NCBI GenBank assembly: GCA_020634555.1 | Contig: JACKBK010000014.1 | Span: 1-64,000, forward strand | Length of the DNA stretch: 64,000 nucleotides | Source of the DNA: Caldilineae bacterium | Lineage (GTDB): Bacteria > Chloroflexota > Anaerolineae > JAAEKA01 | Direction: 5' to 3' | In this document: positions 34,540 through 43,672 of the stretch, piece by piece | Layout of the letters: each line of letters begins with the position of its first letter | How positions within the stretch are numbered: position 1 is the first letter of the stretch | The notes under the pieces: generated by a model | Told to the model about the DNA's origin: nothing | Seen by the model: the letters and a program-made list of their open reading frames with translations, nothing else | Databases searched by the model: none | Made by a program: the position numbers and the translations under genes

Positions 34540-36152
34540 ACGAGACCTTGCAGGCTGACCTGCCGCAGCGAGAGAAGAATCGTTGGTCCGAGATCGAAAC
34601 CACGGGCTGGCTGCCTGTGCGTCTGCTGCGCCGGCTGGCCGATGGCATCGCCGCGCTGAACTTCTCCATTCGCATCAAGATTCTGGTCGCGCTGGGCATA
34701 GTCATCCTGATGCTGGGGAGCACCAACGCGCTCTTGATGTGGCAGATGATGAACTACAGCCGCCGCTACGACACAATCATCCAGAACATCATGACTGCCA
34801 ACAGCATCAACGGCTACATCAAGCCGGCCATCGACACCGAGATGTGGAACGTGGTTGCCGGCAAGACGGAGTTCGTCGATGGCCGGCAATACGACATCAT
34901 CGCCGAGGTTGATGACAAGCTGCGCTGGATGTCGCAGCACGCGGCTTCCGACGAGGGGCGCATCCAGGTCGAGATCATTATGCGCACCATGAAGACCCTG
35001 ACCCACTACGTCGATCTGATGGGCGCGCAGGTGGCGCAGGGCAGCAGCGTGGCCGAGAACGAGGCGGTGCTGGAGAACATCCGCGGCGTGTCCGAGGTGG
35101 TCGAGGACGTGGTACAGGAGTACGTGCTGTTCGAGGTCAACGAGGCGGCCAAACAGTACGAGGTCATGCACGCCGGGCTGGCGCGCTGGGAGCTGTTCTA
35201 CGTCATCTTGTTGGTCGTGGTAGTCGGATTCTCGTTCGCGGCTGCCTGGGCTATCTCGCGCAGCATCTACATCCCCATCAAGCGCCTGCACGACGTAACC
35301 ACGACGATCACCAAGGATGACCTGAAGGCGTTGGTGACCCGCGAGAACGCCGATGAGATCACCGAGCTGGGCCTGAGCTTCAACATCATGATCGGCCGCA
35401 TCCGCGAGCTGCTGGACTCGAAGGTGCGCGAGCAGGAAAGCCTGAAGAAGGCCGAGCTGCGCGCGCTGCAAGCGCAGATCAACCCGCATTTCCTCTACAA
35501 CACCCTGGATACCATCATCTGGATGGCCGAGGGAGGCCAGACCGACCAGGTGGTGCAACTGGTCAGCGCGCTCTCCAGCTTCTTCCGCATCAGCCTGAGC
35601 AAGGGCAAGGACTGGATTACTATCGGCGAGGAGATCGAGCGCACCCGCAGCTACCTGAAGATCCAGAAGATGCGCTACCGCGACATTCTCGACTACCGGA
35701 TCGAGGCAGACAAGGATGTATTAGGCTACACGATCCTGAAGCTGATCCTGCAGCCGCTGGTGGAAAACGCGCTGTACCACGGCATCAAGAACAAGCGTAA
35801 CGGCGGCATGATCACCGTGCGCGCCAAGCGCCGGGGCGACGATGAGATCCTGCTGGAGGTCGAGGACAACGGCATCGGCTTTGCGCCGGAGACGTTAGCC
35901 CGCGTGCAGGCACAGATGCGCGAGGACTCGGACGAGATACGCCTGGAAACCGGCTTTGGGATCGACAACGTGAACCAACGAATCCGGCTGTACTATGGAC
36001 GCCAGTACGGCCTGTCCATCGACAGCCAATACCTGGCCGGTACCCGAGTTACCCTGGTGATCCCTGCCAAGTCTGAGGATGTCGTCGAAATAAAACAAAC
36101 CAGAATCAAAAGAAATCGAACCATGGTCATGGGAACCGAGACTGCGCTGTGA
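34533..36152 (+). CDS. Sensor histidine kinase (YesM-like)
   Basis: 539 residues. Membrane segments at about 47-71 and 219-243 bound an extracytoplasmic sensor of about 145 residues; HAMP follows (YIPIKRLHDVTTTITKDDLKALVTRENADEITELGLSFN). The His_kinase domain carries the phospho-acceptor H319 in QAQINPHFLYNTLD, and the ATPase domain has LVENALYHGIKNK and EVEDNGIGF. This is the YesM-type kinase that partners YesN-type AraC regulators, usually sensing extracellular sugars or sugar-loaded binding proteins. The start overlaps the response regulator gene, and the YtfQ-type binding protein is 157 bases downstream. Confidence 0.93.
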   Translation: MLNETLQADLPQREKNRWSEIETTGWLPVRLLRRLADGIAALNFSIRIKILVALGIVILMLGSTNALLMWQMMNYSRRYDTIIQNIMTANSINGYIKPAIDTEMWNVVAGKTEFVDGRQYDIIAEVDDKLRWMSQHAASDEGRIQVEIIMRTMKTLTHYVDLMGAQVAQGSSVAENEAVLENIRGVSEVVEDVVQEYVLFEVNEAAKQYEVMHAGLARWELFYVILLVVVVGFSFAAAWAISRSIYIPIKRLHDVTTTITKDDLKALVTRENADEITELGLSFNIMIGRIRELLDSKVREQESLKKAELRALQAQINPHFLYNTLDTIIWMAEGGQTDQVVQLVSALSSFFRISLSKGKDWITIGEEIERTRSYLKIQKMRYRDILDYRIEADKDVLGYTILKLILQPLVENALYHGIKNKRNGGMITVRAKRRGDDEILLEVEDNGIGFAPETLARVQAQMREDSDEIRLETGFGIDNVNQRIRLYYGRQYGLSIDSQYLAGTRVTLVIPAKSEDVVEIKQTRIKRNRTMVMGTETAL

Positions 36153-36192
36153 AACCGGCGATAAATCCCAACCCTCTGCCAACGATATTCCA

Positions 36193-36219
36193 TTGAGGTT
36201 TGTCCGGCTTCACTATACA
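36193..36219 (+). promoter_or_regulatory. Possible promoter before the YtfQ-type gene
   Basis: TTGAGG (36193-36198) and TATACA (36214-36219) with a 15-base spacer, shorter than the optimum. It could give the importer operon its own promoter within the two-component/importer block. Weak evidence. Confidence 0.35.
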
Positions 36220-36309
36220 CTGGAGCAGTAACGATGGCACTTCGGAAACGCCGAGTGCCAACCACTGAGCACCCCGGCTCCACCACATATCTCAAAGGAG
36301 AGAGAAACC

Positions 36310-37332
36310 ATGAAAGGCTCGAAAATCCTGCTGGTTGCGGTCATCGTCGTCCTGCTGGCAGCCATGGTTGGTTGTGCGGCTCCCGCTGCAGCGCCTGCCT
36401 CCGACAGCACGGCGCAACAGCCCGCAGCCGACACCCAGGCATCGGACACCCAGGCCCAAAAGACCTACAAGGACCTGGTCGTGGGCTACGCCCAGCTTGG
36501 CGCCGAGAGTGAATGGCGAACAGCCAACACCGCATCCATCAAAGAGACCGCTGACGAACTTGGGGTCACGCTGAAATTCTCCGACGCACAGCAGAAGCAG
36601 GAGAACCAGATCAAGGCGATCCGCTCGTTCATCGCCCAGGGCGTTGACGTCATCGGCGTGCCGCCGGTGGTTGAGACCGGGTGGGAGACCGTCTTCCGCG
36701 AGGCCCAGGATGCCGGCATTCCGATCATCCTGGTGGACCGCCGCGCAGACGTGCCCGAGGATCTGTACGTGTCCTACCTCGGCTCTGACTTCGTGGAAGA
36801 AGGCCGCAAGGCTGGCAACGAGATGAACAAGCTGCTGCCCGATGGCGGCAAGATTGTGGAACTGGTCGGCACCGTCGGTTCGGCGCCTGCCAACGACCGC
36901 TACTCCGGCTTCCGCGAGACCGTGAATTCCAACATCGAGATCTTGGACTCGCAGTCTGGTGACTTCACCCGTGCCAAGGGCAAGGAAGTCATGGAAGCCT
37001 TCCTGAAGAAGTACGGCGATGAGATTCAGGGTCTCTATGCCCACAACGACGACATGGCACTGGGCGCGATCCAGGCGATTGAAGAATATGGCCTGAAGCC
37101 CGGTGAGGACATCAAGATCGTGTCGATCGACGCAGTGCGCGGCGCCTTCCAGGCCATGATCGACGGGACGCTGAACGTGACCGTCGAGTGCAACCCGCTG
37201 CTGGGACCGCAGTTCTACGACCTAGCGCTGAAGGTTGCCAACGGCGAGGAAGTTCCGAAATGGCTGCCCTCGGCCGAAAGCGTGTACTACCCGGACAACG
37301 CCGAAGAGGTTCTGCCGACCCGCCAGTACTAG
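36310..37332 (+). CDS. ytfQ: Furanose-type sugar-binding lipoprotein (YtfQ-like)
   Basis: 340 residues. Lipoprotein signal ending AMVGC (Cys22), short Ala/Gln linker, then the periplasmic-binding type 1 fold closely matching YtfQ: VGYAQLGAESEWRTANTASIKETADELG, DVIGVPPVVETGWETVFREAQDAGIPIILVDR, PANDRYSGFRETV, GLYAHNDDMALGAIQAIEEYG and CNPLLGPQFYDLA. E. coli YtfQ binds galactofuranose, and relatives bind other furanoses, including L-arabinofuranose. Given the neighbouring arabinofuranosidases, furanose uptake is an attractive inference. AAAGGAGAG precedes ATG. It is separated from the ATPase gene by a stem-loop and a family 2 palindrome. Confidence 0.9.
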   Translation: MKGSKILLVAVIVVLLAAMVGCAAPAAAPASDSTAQQPAADTQASDTQAQKTYKDLVVGYAQLGAESEWRTANTASIKETADELGVTLKFSDAQQKQENQIKAIRSFIAQGVDVIGVPPVVETGWETVFREAQDAGIPIILVDRRADVPEDLYVSYLGSDFVEEGRKAGNEMNKLLPDGGKIVELVGTVGSAPANDRYSGFRETVNSNIEILDSQSGDFTRAKGKEVMEAFLKKYGDEIQGLYAHNDDMALGAIQAIEEYGLKPGEDIKIVSIDAVRGAFQAMIDGTLNVTVECNPLLGPQFYDLALKVANGEEVPKWLPSAESVYYPDNAEEVLPTRQY

Positions 37333-37384
37333 CCGTGAAGGCCGTTTCGCAGGCAAGAACAGCCTCGAACATGTGATGTGAAAG

Positions 37385-37423
37385 CAAGGAGCGGTGCAGT
37401 GGCGAACGTTGCACCGCTCCTTG
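37385..37423 (+). terminator. Stem-loop after the binding-protein gene
   Basis: Perfect 14-bp stem CAAGGAGCGGTGCA (37385-37398) and its complement (37410-37423), loop of 11. No T-run follows. It probably limits read-through into the ATPase and permease genes and stabilises the ytfQ mRNA. Confidence 0.6.
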
Positions 37424-37451
37424 TCTAGGAAGCTGTGTGAACAGCCCCTCC

Positions 37452-37539
37452 AGACTTCGGAAGTCGCCGCAACACATTGAAAGGTGCGGCTTCCGGCAGA
37501 TAAGCGGTTTCGATCCTTTGCCGGCGACTTCCGAAGTCT
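37452..37539. repeat. Palindromic repeat family 2, copy D
   Basis: Arms AGACTTCGGAAGTCGCCG (37452-37469) and its exact complement (37522-37539). The middle differs from copies A-C. It lies in the same spacer as the stem-loop at 37385, just upstream of the ATPase ribosome binding site. Confidence 0.75.
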
Positions 37540-37581
37540 CCGGAACACCACCAGACCGCTTGTGAAAGGTGATGCGAAGCC

Positions 37582-39102
37582 ATGGCAGACTCCGATCAAG
37601 TCATCCTGACGATGAAGGGAATCTCCAGAGCATTCCCGGGAGTTCAGGCGCTACAGGACGTTGACTTCAACCTGAGGCGCGGCGAGATTCACGCCTTGAT
37701 GGGTGAGAACGGCGCCGGCAAGTCAACGCTGATCAAGGTGCTCACCGGCGTGGAAGCGCCGGACACGGGGGTGATCACCCTGGAGGACAAAGAGGTCCAG
37801 GTCCGGTCGCCGCAGCATGCCCAGGAACTGGGCATCAGCACCGTGTATCAGGAGATCAACCTGTGCCCCAACCTGACCGTGGCCGAGAACATCCTCATCG
37901 GCCGCGAGCCGCGCCGCACCGGCCGCATCGACTGGAAACGGATGAACGCCCAGGCAGTTGATATCCTGGAGCGCGTGGACATCGGCATCGACGTGACGCA
38001 GACGCTGGGATCTTATTCGGTGGCCATCCAGCAGATGGTTGCCATTGTGCGGGCGCTGGACGTTGCTTCGACCAAGATCCTAATCCTGGATGAGCCTACC
38101 TCCAGCCTGGACACGTACGAGACCGACCAGCTTTTCAGCGTGATGCGCAAGTTGAAAGGCCAGGGAACCGCCATCATCTTCATCACCCATTTCATCGACC
38201 AAGTGTATGAGATTTCTGACCGCATCACCATCCTGCGCAACGGCAAGCTGGTCGGAGATTACGACACCAACTCGCTGACTCACCTGGAACTGGTGTCCAA
38301 CATGCTGGGGCGCACGTTGGTGGAACTGGACAGCGTTTCCAAATCCCGGTCGAAACTTGTCGCCGACGGTCACACATCGGACCCGGTGATGCAGGCGAGG
38401 CAGTTGGGCAGCACCGGAGCTATCGACCCCTTCGATCTCGACCTGTACGAGGGCGAAGTGGTTGGATTTGCCGGCCTGCTCGGCTCCGGACGCACGGAGA
38501 TCGCGAACCTGCTCTTCGGCGTTGACAAGCCGGACCACGGCACCCTGGCCTACAACGGCAAGGCGGTCAAGAAGTTCTCACCGCTGTCGTCCATTGAGCG
38601 CGGCGTAGCACTGAGTCCCGAAGACCGCAAGGCCGCAGGGATCGTGGACGAGCTGTCAGTGCGCGAGAACATCGTGCTGGCCATGCAGGCCAACCGCGGC
38701 TGGTTGCGCTATCTCAGCAGCGCCAAACAAACCGAGATCGCCGACAAGTACATCAAGATGCTCAACATCGTGACGCCCTCGCCTGAGCAGCCGGTCAAGA
38801 ACCTGAGCGGCGGCAACCAGCAGAAGGTCATTCTGGCGCGCTGGCTGGCGACCAATCCACAGGTGCTGATTTTGGACGAACCGACCCGCGGCATCGATGT
38901 AGGAGCCAAGACCGAGATCCAGAAGCTCGTGGTATCGCTGGCCGAGGAGGGCAAGACGTGTATCTTCATCTCCTCCGAGCTGGAAGAGGTGCTGCGCACC
39001 AGCGACAGAATCGTCGTGTTGCGCGACCAGGAGAAGATCACCGAGCTGACGGGCGACGAGATGAACGAAACCCTCATCATGCAGACGATTGCAGGTAGCT
39101 AG
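37582..39102 (+). CDS. ytfR: Sugar ABC transporter tandem ATP-binding protein (YtfR-like)
   Basis: 506 residues with two fused ABC domains, as in RbsA/YtfR. First Walker A is G41ENGAGKS48, followed by the signature SVAIQQMVAIVRAL and Walker B ILILDEPTSSLD. The second half has a degenerate Walker A region (VGFAGLLGSGRTEIANLLFG), signature LSGGNQQKVILARWL near residue 407 and Walker B VLILDEPTRGIDVG. It energises the two permeases that follow. The two-base gap to the next gene indicates an operon. The SVAIQQ first-half signature is typical of the YtfR group. Confidence 0.92.
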   Translation: MADSDQVILTMKGISRAFPGVQALQDVDFNLRRGEIHALMGENGAGKSTLIKVLTGVEAPDTGVITLEDKEVQVRSPQHAQELGISTVYQEINLCPNLTVAENILIGREPRRTGRIDWKRMNAQAVDILERVDIGIDVTQTLGSYSVAIQQMVAIVRALDVASTKILILDEPTSSLDTYETDQLFSVMRKLKGQGTAIIFITHFIDQVYEISDRITILRNGKLVGDYDTNSLTHLELVSNMLGRTLVELDSVSKSRSKLVADGHTSDPVMQARQLGSTGAIDPFDLDLYEGEVVGFAGLLGSGRTEIANLLFGVDKPDHGTLAYNGKAVKKFSPLSSIERGVALSPEDRKAAGIVDELSVRENIVLAMQANRGWLRYLSSAKQTEIADKYIKMLNIVTPSPEQPVKNLSGGNQQKVILARWLATNPQVLILDEPTRGIDVGAKTEIQKLVVSLAEEGKTCIFISSELEEVLRTSDRIVVLRDQEKITELTGDEMNETLIMQTIAGS

Positions 39103-39104
39103 CC

Positions 39105-40172
39105 ATGGCTCAATCGAAATCATTCTGGAAACGGTTTGTTGACAGCCAGATCTTCTGGCCGCTGGTCGCTCTTGGGCTGATCATGCTGTTCAACGCCTTC
39201 TTCACGCCAAACTTCTTCAAGCTGGAGATCAAGGACGGCCACCTGTTCGGCTCGCTGATCGACATCATCAACCGCGGCGCGCCGCTGATGATCCTGGCCA
39301 TCGGCATGACCATGGTGATCGCCACAGAAGGGGTCGATCTGTCGGTCGGCGCGGTGGTCGCCATCAGCGCTGCCGTGGCGACGGTGCTGATCAACCCCGC
39401 GCTGGGGCAACAGTTGATCGCCAGCGACAAGCTGGTAGAGAACGTCACGGCAACACCGCTGCCGGTAGTCATCCTGGCCGCGTTGCTGGTGTCGGCGCTG
39501 TGCGGTCTGTGGAACGGCCTGCTGGTGTCGCGCGGCAACATCCAGCCCATGGTGGCGACGCTGGTGCTGATGGTTGCCGGCCGCGGCATCGCCCAGCTTA
39601 TCACCGGCGGCCAGATCATCACCGTGTATTTCACGCCCTATTTCTTCATCGGCAACGGCTATCTCGCCGGCGTACCGTTCACGCTGTTCCTGGTGGCCGT
39701 GGTGGGCATTTTCACCTGGCTGTTGACCCGCAAGACCGCGGTCGGCATGTTCGTCGAGTCGGTGGGCATCAACGTCAAGTCCAGCTTCTACAGCGGCGTC
39801 AACGAGAAGAACATCAAGCTGCTGGTCTACGTGATCTCCGGCGTCTGCGCCGGCATCGCCGGGCTGATTGTCAGCTCCAACGTCAAGAGCGCCGATGCCA
39901 ACAACGCAGGGCTGGGCTTCGAACTGGACGCTATTCTGGCGGTGGTGATCGGCGGCACGCTGATGACCGGTGGGCGCTTCTCGCTGGCTGCCAGCGTCAT
40001 CGGCGCCCTGGTCATCCAGAGCATGACCACGACCATGTATGCCATCGGCGTGCCAGCCATGGCCGCCCAGGCCGTGAAAGCGGTAGTGGTGATGGTAGTG
40101 ATCCTGCTGTACTCGGAGCAGTTCCGTAACGTGGCCAACCGCGTCTTTACACGGAAAGAGGTTCGATCATGA
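39105..40172 (+). CDS. ytfT: Sugar ABC transporter permease 1 (YtfT-like)
   Basis: 355 residues, multi-spanning RbsC/YtfT-type permease. The conserved segment GMTMVIATEGVDLSVGAVVAISAAVATVLI marks the family, and GLGFELDAILAVVIGGTLMTGGRFSLAASVIGALVIQ is the C-terminal core. The unusual insertion around NPALGQQLIASDKLVENVTATPLPVV resembles the longer YtfT. It begins two bases after the ATPase stop and overlaps the next permease by four bases. Confidence 0.92.
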   Translation: MAQSKSFWKRFVDSQIFWPLVALGLIMLFNAFFTPNFFKLEIKDGHLFGSLIDIINRGAPLMILAIGMTMVIATEGVDLSVGAVVAISAAVATVLINPALGQQLIASDKLVENVTATPLPVVILAALLVSALCGLWNGLLVSRGNIQPMVATLVLMVAGRGIAQLITGGQIITVYFTPYFFIGNGYLAGVPFTLFLVAVVGIFTWLLTRKTAVGMFVESVGINVKSSFYSGVNEKNIKLLVYVISGVCAGIAGLIVSSNVKSADANNAGLGFELDAILAVVIGGTLMTGGRFSLAASVIGALVIQSMTTTMYAIGVPAMAAQAVKAVVVMVVILLYSEQFRNVANRVFTRKEVRS

Positions 40173-41218
40173 GCCGTTCGTTCAAGATCGATCGCAAATA
40201 TGTGCCCATGCTGGCCACCATTTGCCTGTTCGTCGCCGGTTACGTCATCGGCGCGATCCAGTACCCCGGCATGGCGCGACCGCAGACGTTCTTCAACCTG
40301 TTCATCGACAACGCGTTTCTGCTGATCGCGTCCACCGGTCTGACCCTGGTGATCCTGTCGGGCGGCATCGACCTCTCCGTGGGCGCGGTGATCGCTCTGA
40401 CCAGCGTGGCCGCCGCGTATCTGATGGAACACACCGGGCTGAGTTCGCTGATCGTGATTCCCCTGATGCTGTTGATGGGTGCGGCCTTCGGCGCGCTGAT
40501 GGGCGGCATCATCCACGTCTTCAAGGTTCAGCCGTTCATCGTGACCCTGGCCGGGATGTTCTTTGCCCGCGGCATGGCGTTCTTCATCAGCCTGGACGCC
40601 ATCACCATCACCGACCCGTTCTACCGCACGCTGTCGCTGGCCCGTATTCACCTGATCGGCAAGTCGTTCGTCTCAGTACACGTGATCATTGCGTTCGTCG
40701 TACTGGCAGTCTTCATGTACCTGGCGCACCTGACGCACTTTGGACGGACGGTGTACGCCATGGGCGGCAACGAGCAGTCGGCGCGCCTGATGGGTCTGGC
40801 GGTGGGACGCACCAAGGTGCTGGTGTACACGCTGGGCGGCTTCTGCTCGGCGCTGGCAGGGCTAGTGTTCAGCAACAACCTGCTGTCAGGCCACGGACTC
40901 TACGCCAACGGCCTCGAAATGGAAGCCATCGCCGCGGTGATCATCGGCGGCACCCTGCTGACCGGCGGCGTCGGCTATGTCTTCGGCACTATGTTTGGCG
41001 TGCTGGTCAACGGCCTGATCCAGGTGTTGATCATCTTCAACGGCGAGCTGAGCTCCTGGTGGACGCGCATCGTCATCGGCTTGCTGACGCTGGTCTTCAT
41101 CCTGGTCCAGAGCACCTTTGCCTCCATGCGCCGTCGGCAGGCCAGCATCAAGCCGGCCCGCAAGCGTCCGGCTGCTGCCTCCGATGGACTGGCAGCGCCT
41201 GACACCCCACCCAGTTGA
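40169..41218 (+). CDS. yjfF: Sugar ABC transporter permease 2 (YjfF-like)
   Basis: 349 residues. Family segments are GLTLVILSGGIDLSVGAVIALTSVAAAYLM, HVFKVQPFIVTLAGMFFARGMAFFISLDAITI and NGLEMEAIAAVIIGGTLLTGGVGYVFGTMFGVLVNGLIQVLI. A pair of different permeases with one tandem ATPase is the YtfT/YjfF arrangement. The ATG overlaps the preceding stop (ATGA). The C-terminal tail (RRRQASIKPARKRPAA) is basic and cytoplasmic. The transcription unit ends at the stem-loop 41261-41304. Confidence 0.92.
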   Translation: MSRSFKIDRKYVPMLATICLFVAGYVIGAIQYPGMARPQTFFNLFIDNAFLLIASTGLTLVILSGGIDLSVGAVIALTSVAAAYLMEHTGLSSLIVIPLMLLMGAAFGALMGGIIHVFKVQPFIVTLAGMFFARGMAFFISLDAITITDPFYRTLSLARIHLIGKSFVSVHVIIAFVVLAVFMYLAHLTHFGRTVYAMGGNEQSARLMGLAVGRTKVLVYTLGGFCSALAGLVFSNNLLSGHGLYANGLEMEAIAAVIIGGTLLTGGVGYVFGTMFGVLVNGLIQVLIIFNGELSSWWTRIVIGLLTLVFILVQSTFASMRRRQASIKPARKRPAAASDGLAAPDTPPS

Positions 41219-41260
41219 TCGCATCCCCGCAGGCTCTTCGCCTGTCGGTCTCCTCCTTAG

Positions 41261-41304
41261 CACAAAGCCCCTTCATTCCTGGCGACCAGGCAAGGGGCTT
41301 TGTG
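41261..41304 (+). terminator. Stem-loop terminator after the YtfQRT-YjfF-type operon
   Basis: Perfect 13-bp stem CACAAAGCCCCTT (41261-41273) with its complement (41292-41304). The 3' arm ends in CTTTGTG, with few T residues after it. Position between convergent genes fits a bidirectional transcript end. The remaining spacer (41305-41489) shows nothing recognisable. Confidence 0.65.
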
Positions 41305-41489
41305 TACGTTGAAACAAAAACAGGTTCGTTCCTCCCATTGTCAACGACTTGCTGGCTCACCATCCCTGTGTATGCCTGTTCATCGTTGGCCCAACGCGCG
41401 GTGGGAAGTCCCGAACCGTTCCTTGCATCTGTGGGATAGGGCCTTGTTCCCGTTCTGGAAACGCCCCCAAAGGCGGATCGCTGGCTTCG

Positions 41490-42026
41490 TCACACCCGCA
41501 GCAGCGCCAGCGCCATGGCGGTCGCCCAGGACAACACCTTGAACTCGCCGGCCTTCAGCGCCGTTTCCACCTCGTCGCGGCTGAGCAGCAACAGTTCCAT
41601 CTCCTCCAGGTCGTCGGCGTCGGGCTCGGCTACGCGACGCGCGACGCGCGCCAGGTACAGGTAGCCGGTAGCGATGCCGCGGTTGCCGCCCACTACGTAG
41701 TGGCCGAGGTCGATCCAATCGTCCGCGGCGTAGCCGGTCTCCTCCAGCAGCTCGCGCCGGGCAGCCGCTAGCGGGTCCTCGCCCGGCTCCAGATACCCGC
41801 CCACCGGCGCGAAGGACGTGCCGTCGATGCCGTATTTGTTCTGGCGAAAGACGAGGAACCGGCCGTCGCTGTCCATCGCGGCCACGTTGACGTAGTCCGG
41901 CGTGATGATCCACGGCCAGTCGGGAATGACCCGGCCATCGGGCAGTTCTACGGCGTGTTCCTCGACGGCGAGATACTTGCTGTGGTTCAGAATGGTGCGG
42001 CGCGAGAGGGTTTTCCAGGGTTGCAT
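41490..42026 (-). CDS. Nudix hydrolase (ADP-sugar pyrophosphatase-like)
   Basis: 178 residues with a complete Nudix box, G77-x5-E83-x7-R91-E-L-L-E-E-T-G98 (GGYLEPGEDPLAAARRELLEETG). The flanking strands (VAAMDSDGRFLVFRQNKYG, GIATGYLYLARVARRV) match ADP-ribose pyrophosphatase-like members, which cleave nucleoside diphosphate sugars. Substrate not determined. It sits at the 3' end of the uronate/amino-sugar series, convergent with the importer operon. Confidence 0.88.
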   Translation of the reverse strand: MQPWKTLSRRTILNHSKYLAVEEHAVELPDGRVIPDWPWIITPDYVNVAAMDSDGRFLVFRQNKYGIDGTSFAPVGGYLEPGEDPLAAARRELLEETGYAADDWIDLGHYVVGGNRGIATGYLYLARVARRVAEPDADDLEEMELLLLSRDEVETALKAGEFKVLSWATAMALALLRV

Positions 42027-42079
42027 AGCCCCGCCATTGTAGCACAGGTTGCGCCGGTGAGCATCAGTAGAAAAGGAAA

Positions 42080-43582
42080 CTATAACGGATCGACCAGCCT
42101 GTCGTACAACTCCTGCTGGCGGGCAATCGCGCGCCGGTAGATCTCGTGGCGCTGCATGTCCGGCTGGGCGGTGGCGCCAAGAAAATCGGGCGCCTGGTCG
42201 ATGCCAGGCAGCGCGCTGATGGTCTCCAACGCCAGCAACGCCGCGCCGCGCGCCGATGCCTCCGGCGCCGCCGACAGCGTCAACGGCCGGCCCAACGCGT
42301 CGGCGACGACTTGCAGCCAGGCGGGCGAACTGGCCAGCGCGCCGCCGCTGACCACGATCTGCGGCTGGCCGGGCAGTAAGGCGCGCAGGTCGTCGTACAC
42401 CAGAGCGATGCGATACGCCACCGCCTCCAGGCTGGCGCGCACGATGTCAGCCGGGCGCGTCGCCAGCGTGAGGCCATGGATGGTAGCGCGGGCGTGGCCG
42501 GCCCAGCCCGGCGCCCGCTCGCCGGACAGGAACGGCAACACCGTCAACCCGTGGCCGTCAGGCTCGCCCTGCGCCAGGATTGCTTCCAATTCCTCGGACG
42601 CGGGCAGTTGCAGCGACTGGTTCAGCCAGGCATAGACGCTGCCGCCTTCGGTCAGCGCACCGCCGGGCAACGACCGCCGTTCGTCCACCCGGTAGCACCA
42701 CAGGCCGGCCGGCAGCCGCTCCACCGAGTCGCCGGTCACCGCCCGCAGCGCTGTCGAGGTGCCCATGGTCAGCGCGATGCGGCCGGGCGACACGCACCCG
42801 CTGCCCAGATTGGCCGCCGCGCCGTCGCCGATCAGCGGAAACCAGCGCGCGTTGTTGAGAGCCGGCCAGCGCCGGACGACCTCCGGCAACAACCCGTCCC
42901 GCGGCGATGAAAACTTCACCAGCCGCGGCAGCTTGTCCGGGCGCAGCCTCAGCGCCGCCAACAGTTCCTCGTCCCAGCCAAGAGTCTGGCGGTCCAGCAG
43001 GCCGCTCCACGAGGCCACGGAGTGGCTGGTGCCGCCCTGTCCAAACAATGCTGTCTCCAGATACTCGCCCAGCGACACCCAGCGCGCGGCGCGGCCGAAC
43101 AGCTTCGGTCGCTCCCGCTGCAACCAGTGAAGCTGCACCGCCCCGTAGCTGGGATGGAAACGAACACCGGTGCGTTGGTGGCAGCGTTCCTCGTCCAGCG
43201 TCTGCTTCAGCAGTTCAGCATCGGCTGCGGCGCGCGTGTCGGCGTAGGTGAACAGCGGCGTCACCGGCCGCCCGTCCCGGTCCACGCCCAGCAGGTTGCC
43301 AACGAACGAACAGCCCGCCACCGCAGCGATGTCATCGGCCAGCGCACCGGCGCGGTCCAGGGTTTCGTCAATGCACTGACAGGTCAGACGCACCAGTTCA
43401 TCCGCGTCGGCCACAGCCGCGCCGGACGAGTCGGTCTGTAACTGGTGGCCGCGGCGCGCCTCCACACCACTGACCGCCCGACCCAGCCGGTCATACAGCG
43501 CGGCGCGCACCGACGAACTGCCGATGTCCAGCGCCAGCACCAGCGGCGATTCTGCATGTTGCGGGGAAACGATGGCTTTCAT
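42080..43582 (-). CDS. FGGY-family carbohydrate kinase (gluconokinase-like)
   Basis: 500 residues from ATG 43582; the TTG at 43606 lies in a purine-rich repeat. N-terminal nucleotide fold LVLALDIGSSSVRAALYDRLG, the ligand loop FTYADTRAAADAELL, and the C-terminal FGGY signature region (GHGLTVLPFLSGERAPGWAGHARATIHGLTL, QIVVSGGALASSPAWLQVVADALGRPLTLSAAPEASARGAALLAL). The SSSVRAALYD start and TYADTR loop are closest to gluconate/xylulose-type kinases. It follows the LarA-like gene and probably phosphorylates the acid or ketose produced in this locus. Confidence 0.88.
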   Translation of the reverse strand: MKAIVSPQHAESPLVLALDIGSSSVRAALYDRLGRAVSGVEARRGHQLQTDSSGAAVADADELVRLTCQCIDETLDRAGALADDIAAVAGCSFVGNLLGVDRDGRPVTPLFTYADTRAAADAELLKQTLDEERCHQRTGVRFHPSYGAVQLHWLQRERPKLFGRAARWVSLGEYLETALFGQGGTSHSVASWSGLLDRQTLGWDEELLAALRLRPDKLPRLVKFSSPRDGLLPEVVRRWPALNNARWFPLIGDGAAANLGSGCVSPGRIALTMGTSTALRAVTGDSVERLPAGLWCYRVDERRSLPGGALTEGGSVYAWLNQSLQLPASEELEAILAQGEPDGHGLTVLPFLSGERAPGWAGHARATIHGLTLATRPADIVRASLEAVAYRIALVYDDLRALLPGQPQIVVSGGALASSPAWLQVVADALGRPLTLSAAPEASARGAALLALETISALPGIDQAPDFLGATAQPDMQRHEIYRRAIARQQELYDRLVDPL

Positions 43583-43591
43583 TGCGATAGC

Positions 43592-43672
43592 CGGAAAGGA
43601 AACCAAGGAAAGGAGGGAAAGGAGGGAAAACCGATCACCGTTTACCGATCACTGATCACCGATCACTTTCCG
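43592..43672. repeat. Purine-rich GGAAAGG repeat plus heptad repeat arm
   Basis: 43592-43632 is GGAAAGGAAACCAAGGAAAGG-like (family 4), followed by five 7-bp units ACCGATC/ACCGTTT/ACTGATC (family 3, one arm only). Together they form the spacer between the LarA-like and kinase genes. Confidence 0.6.
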
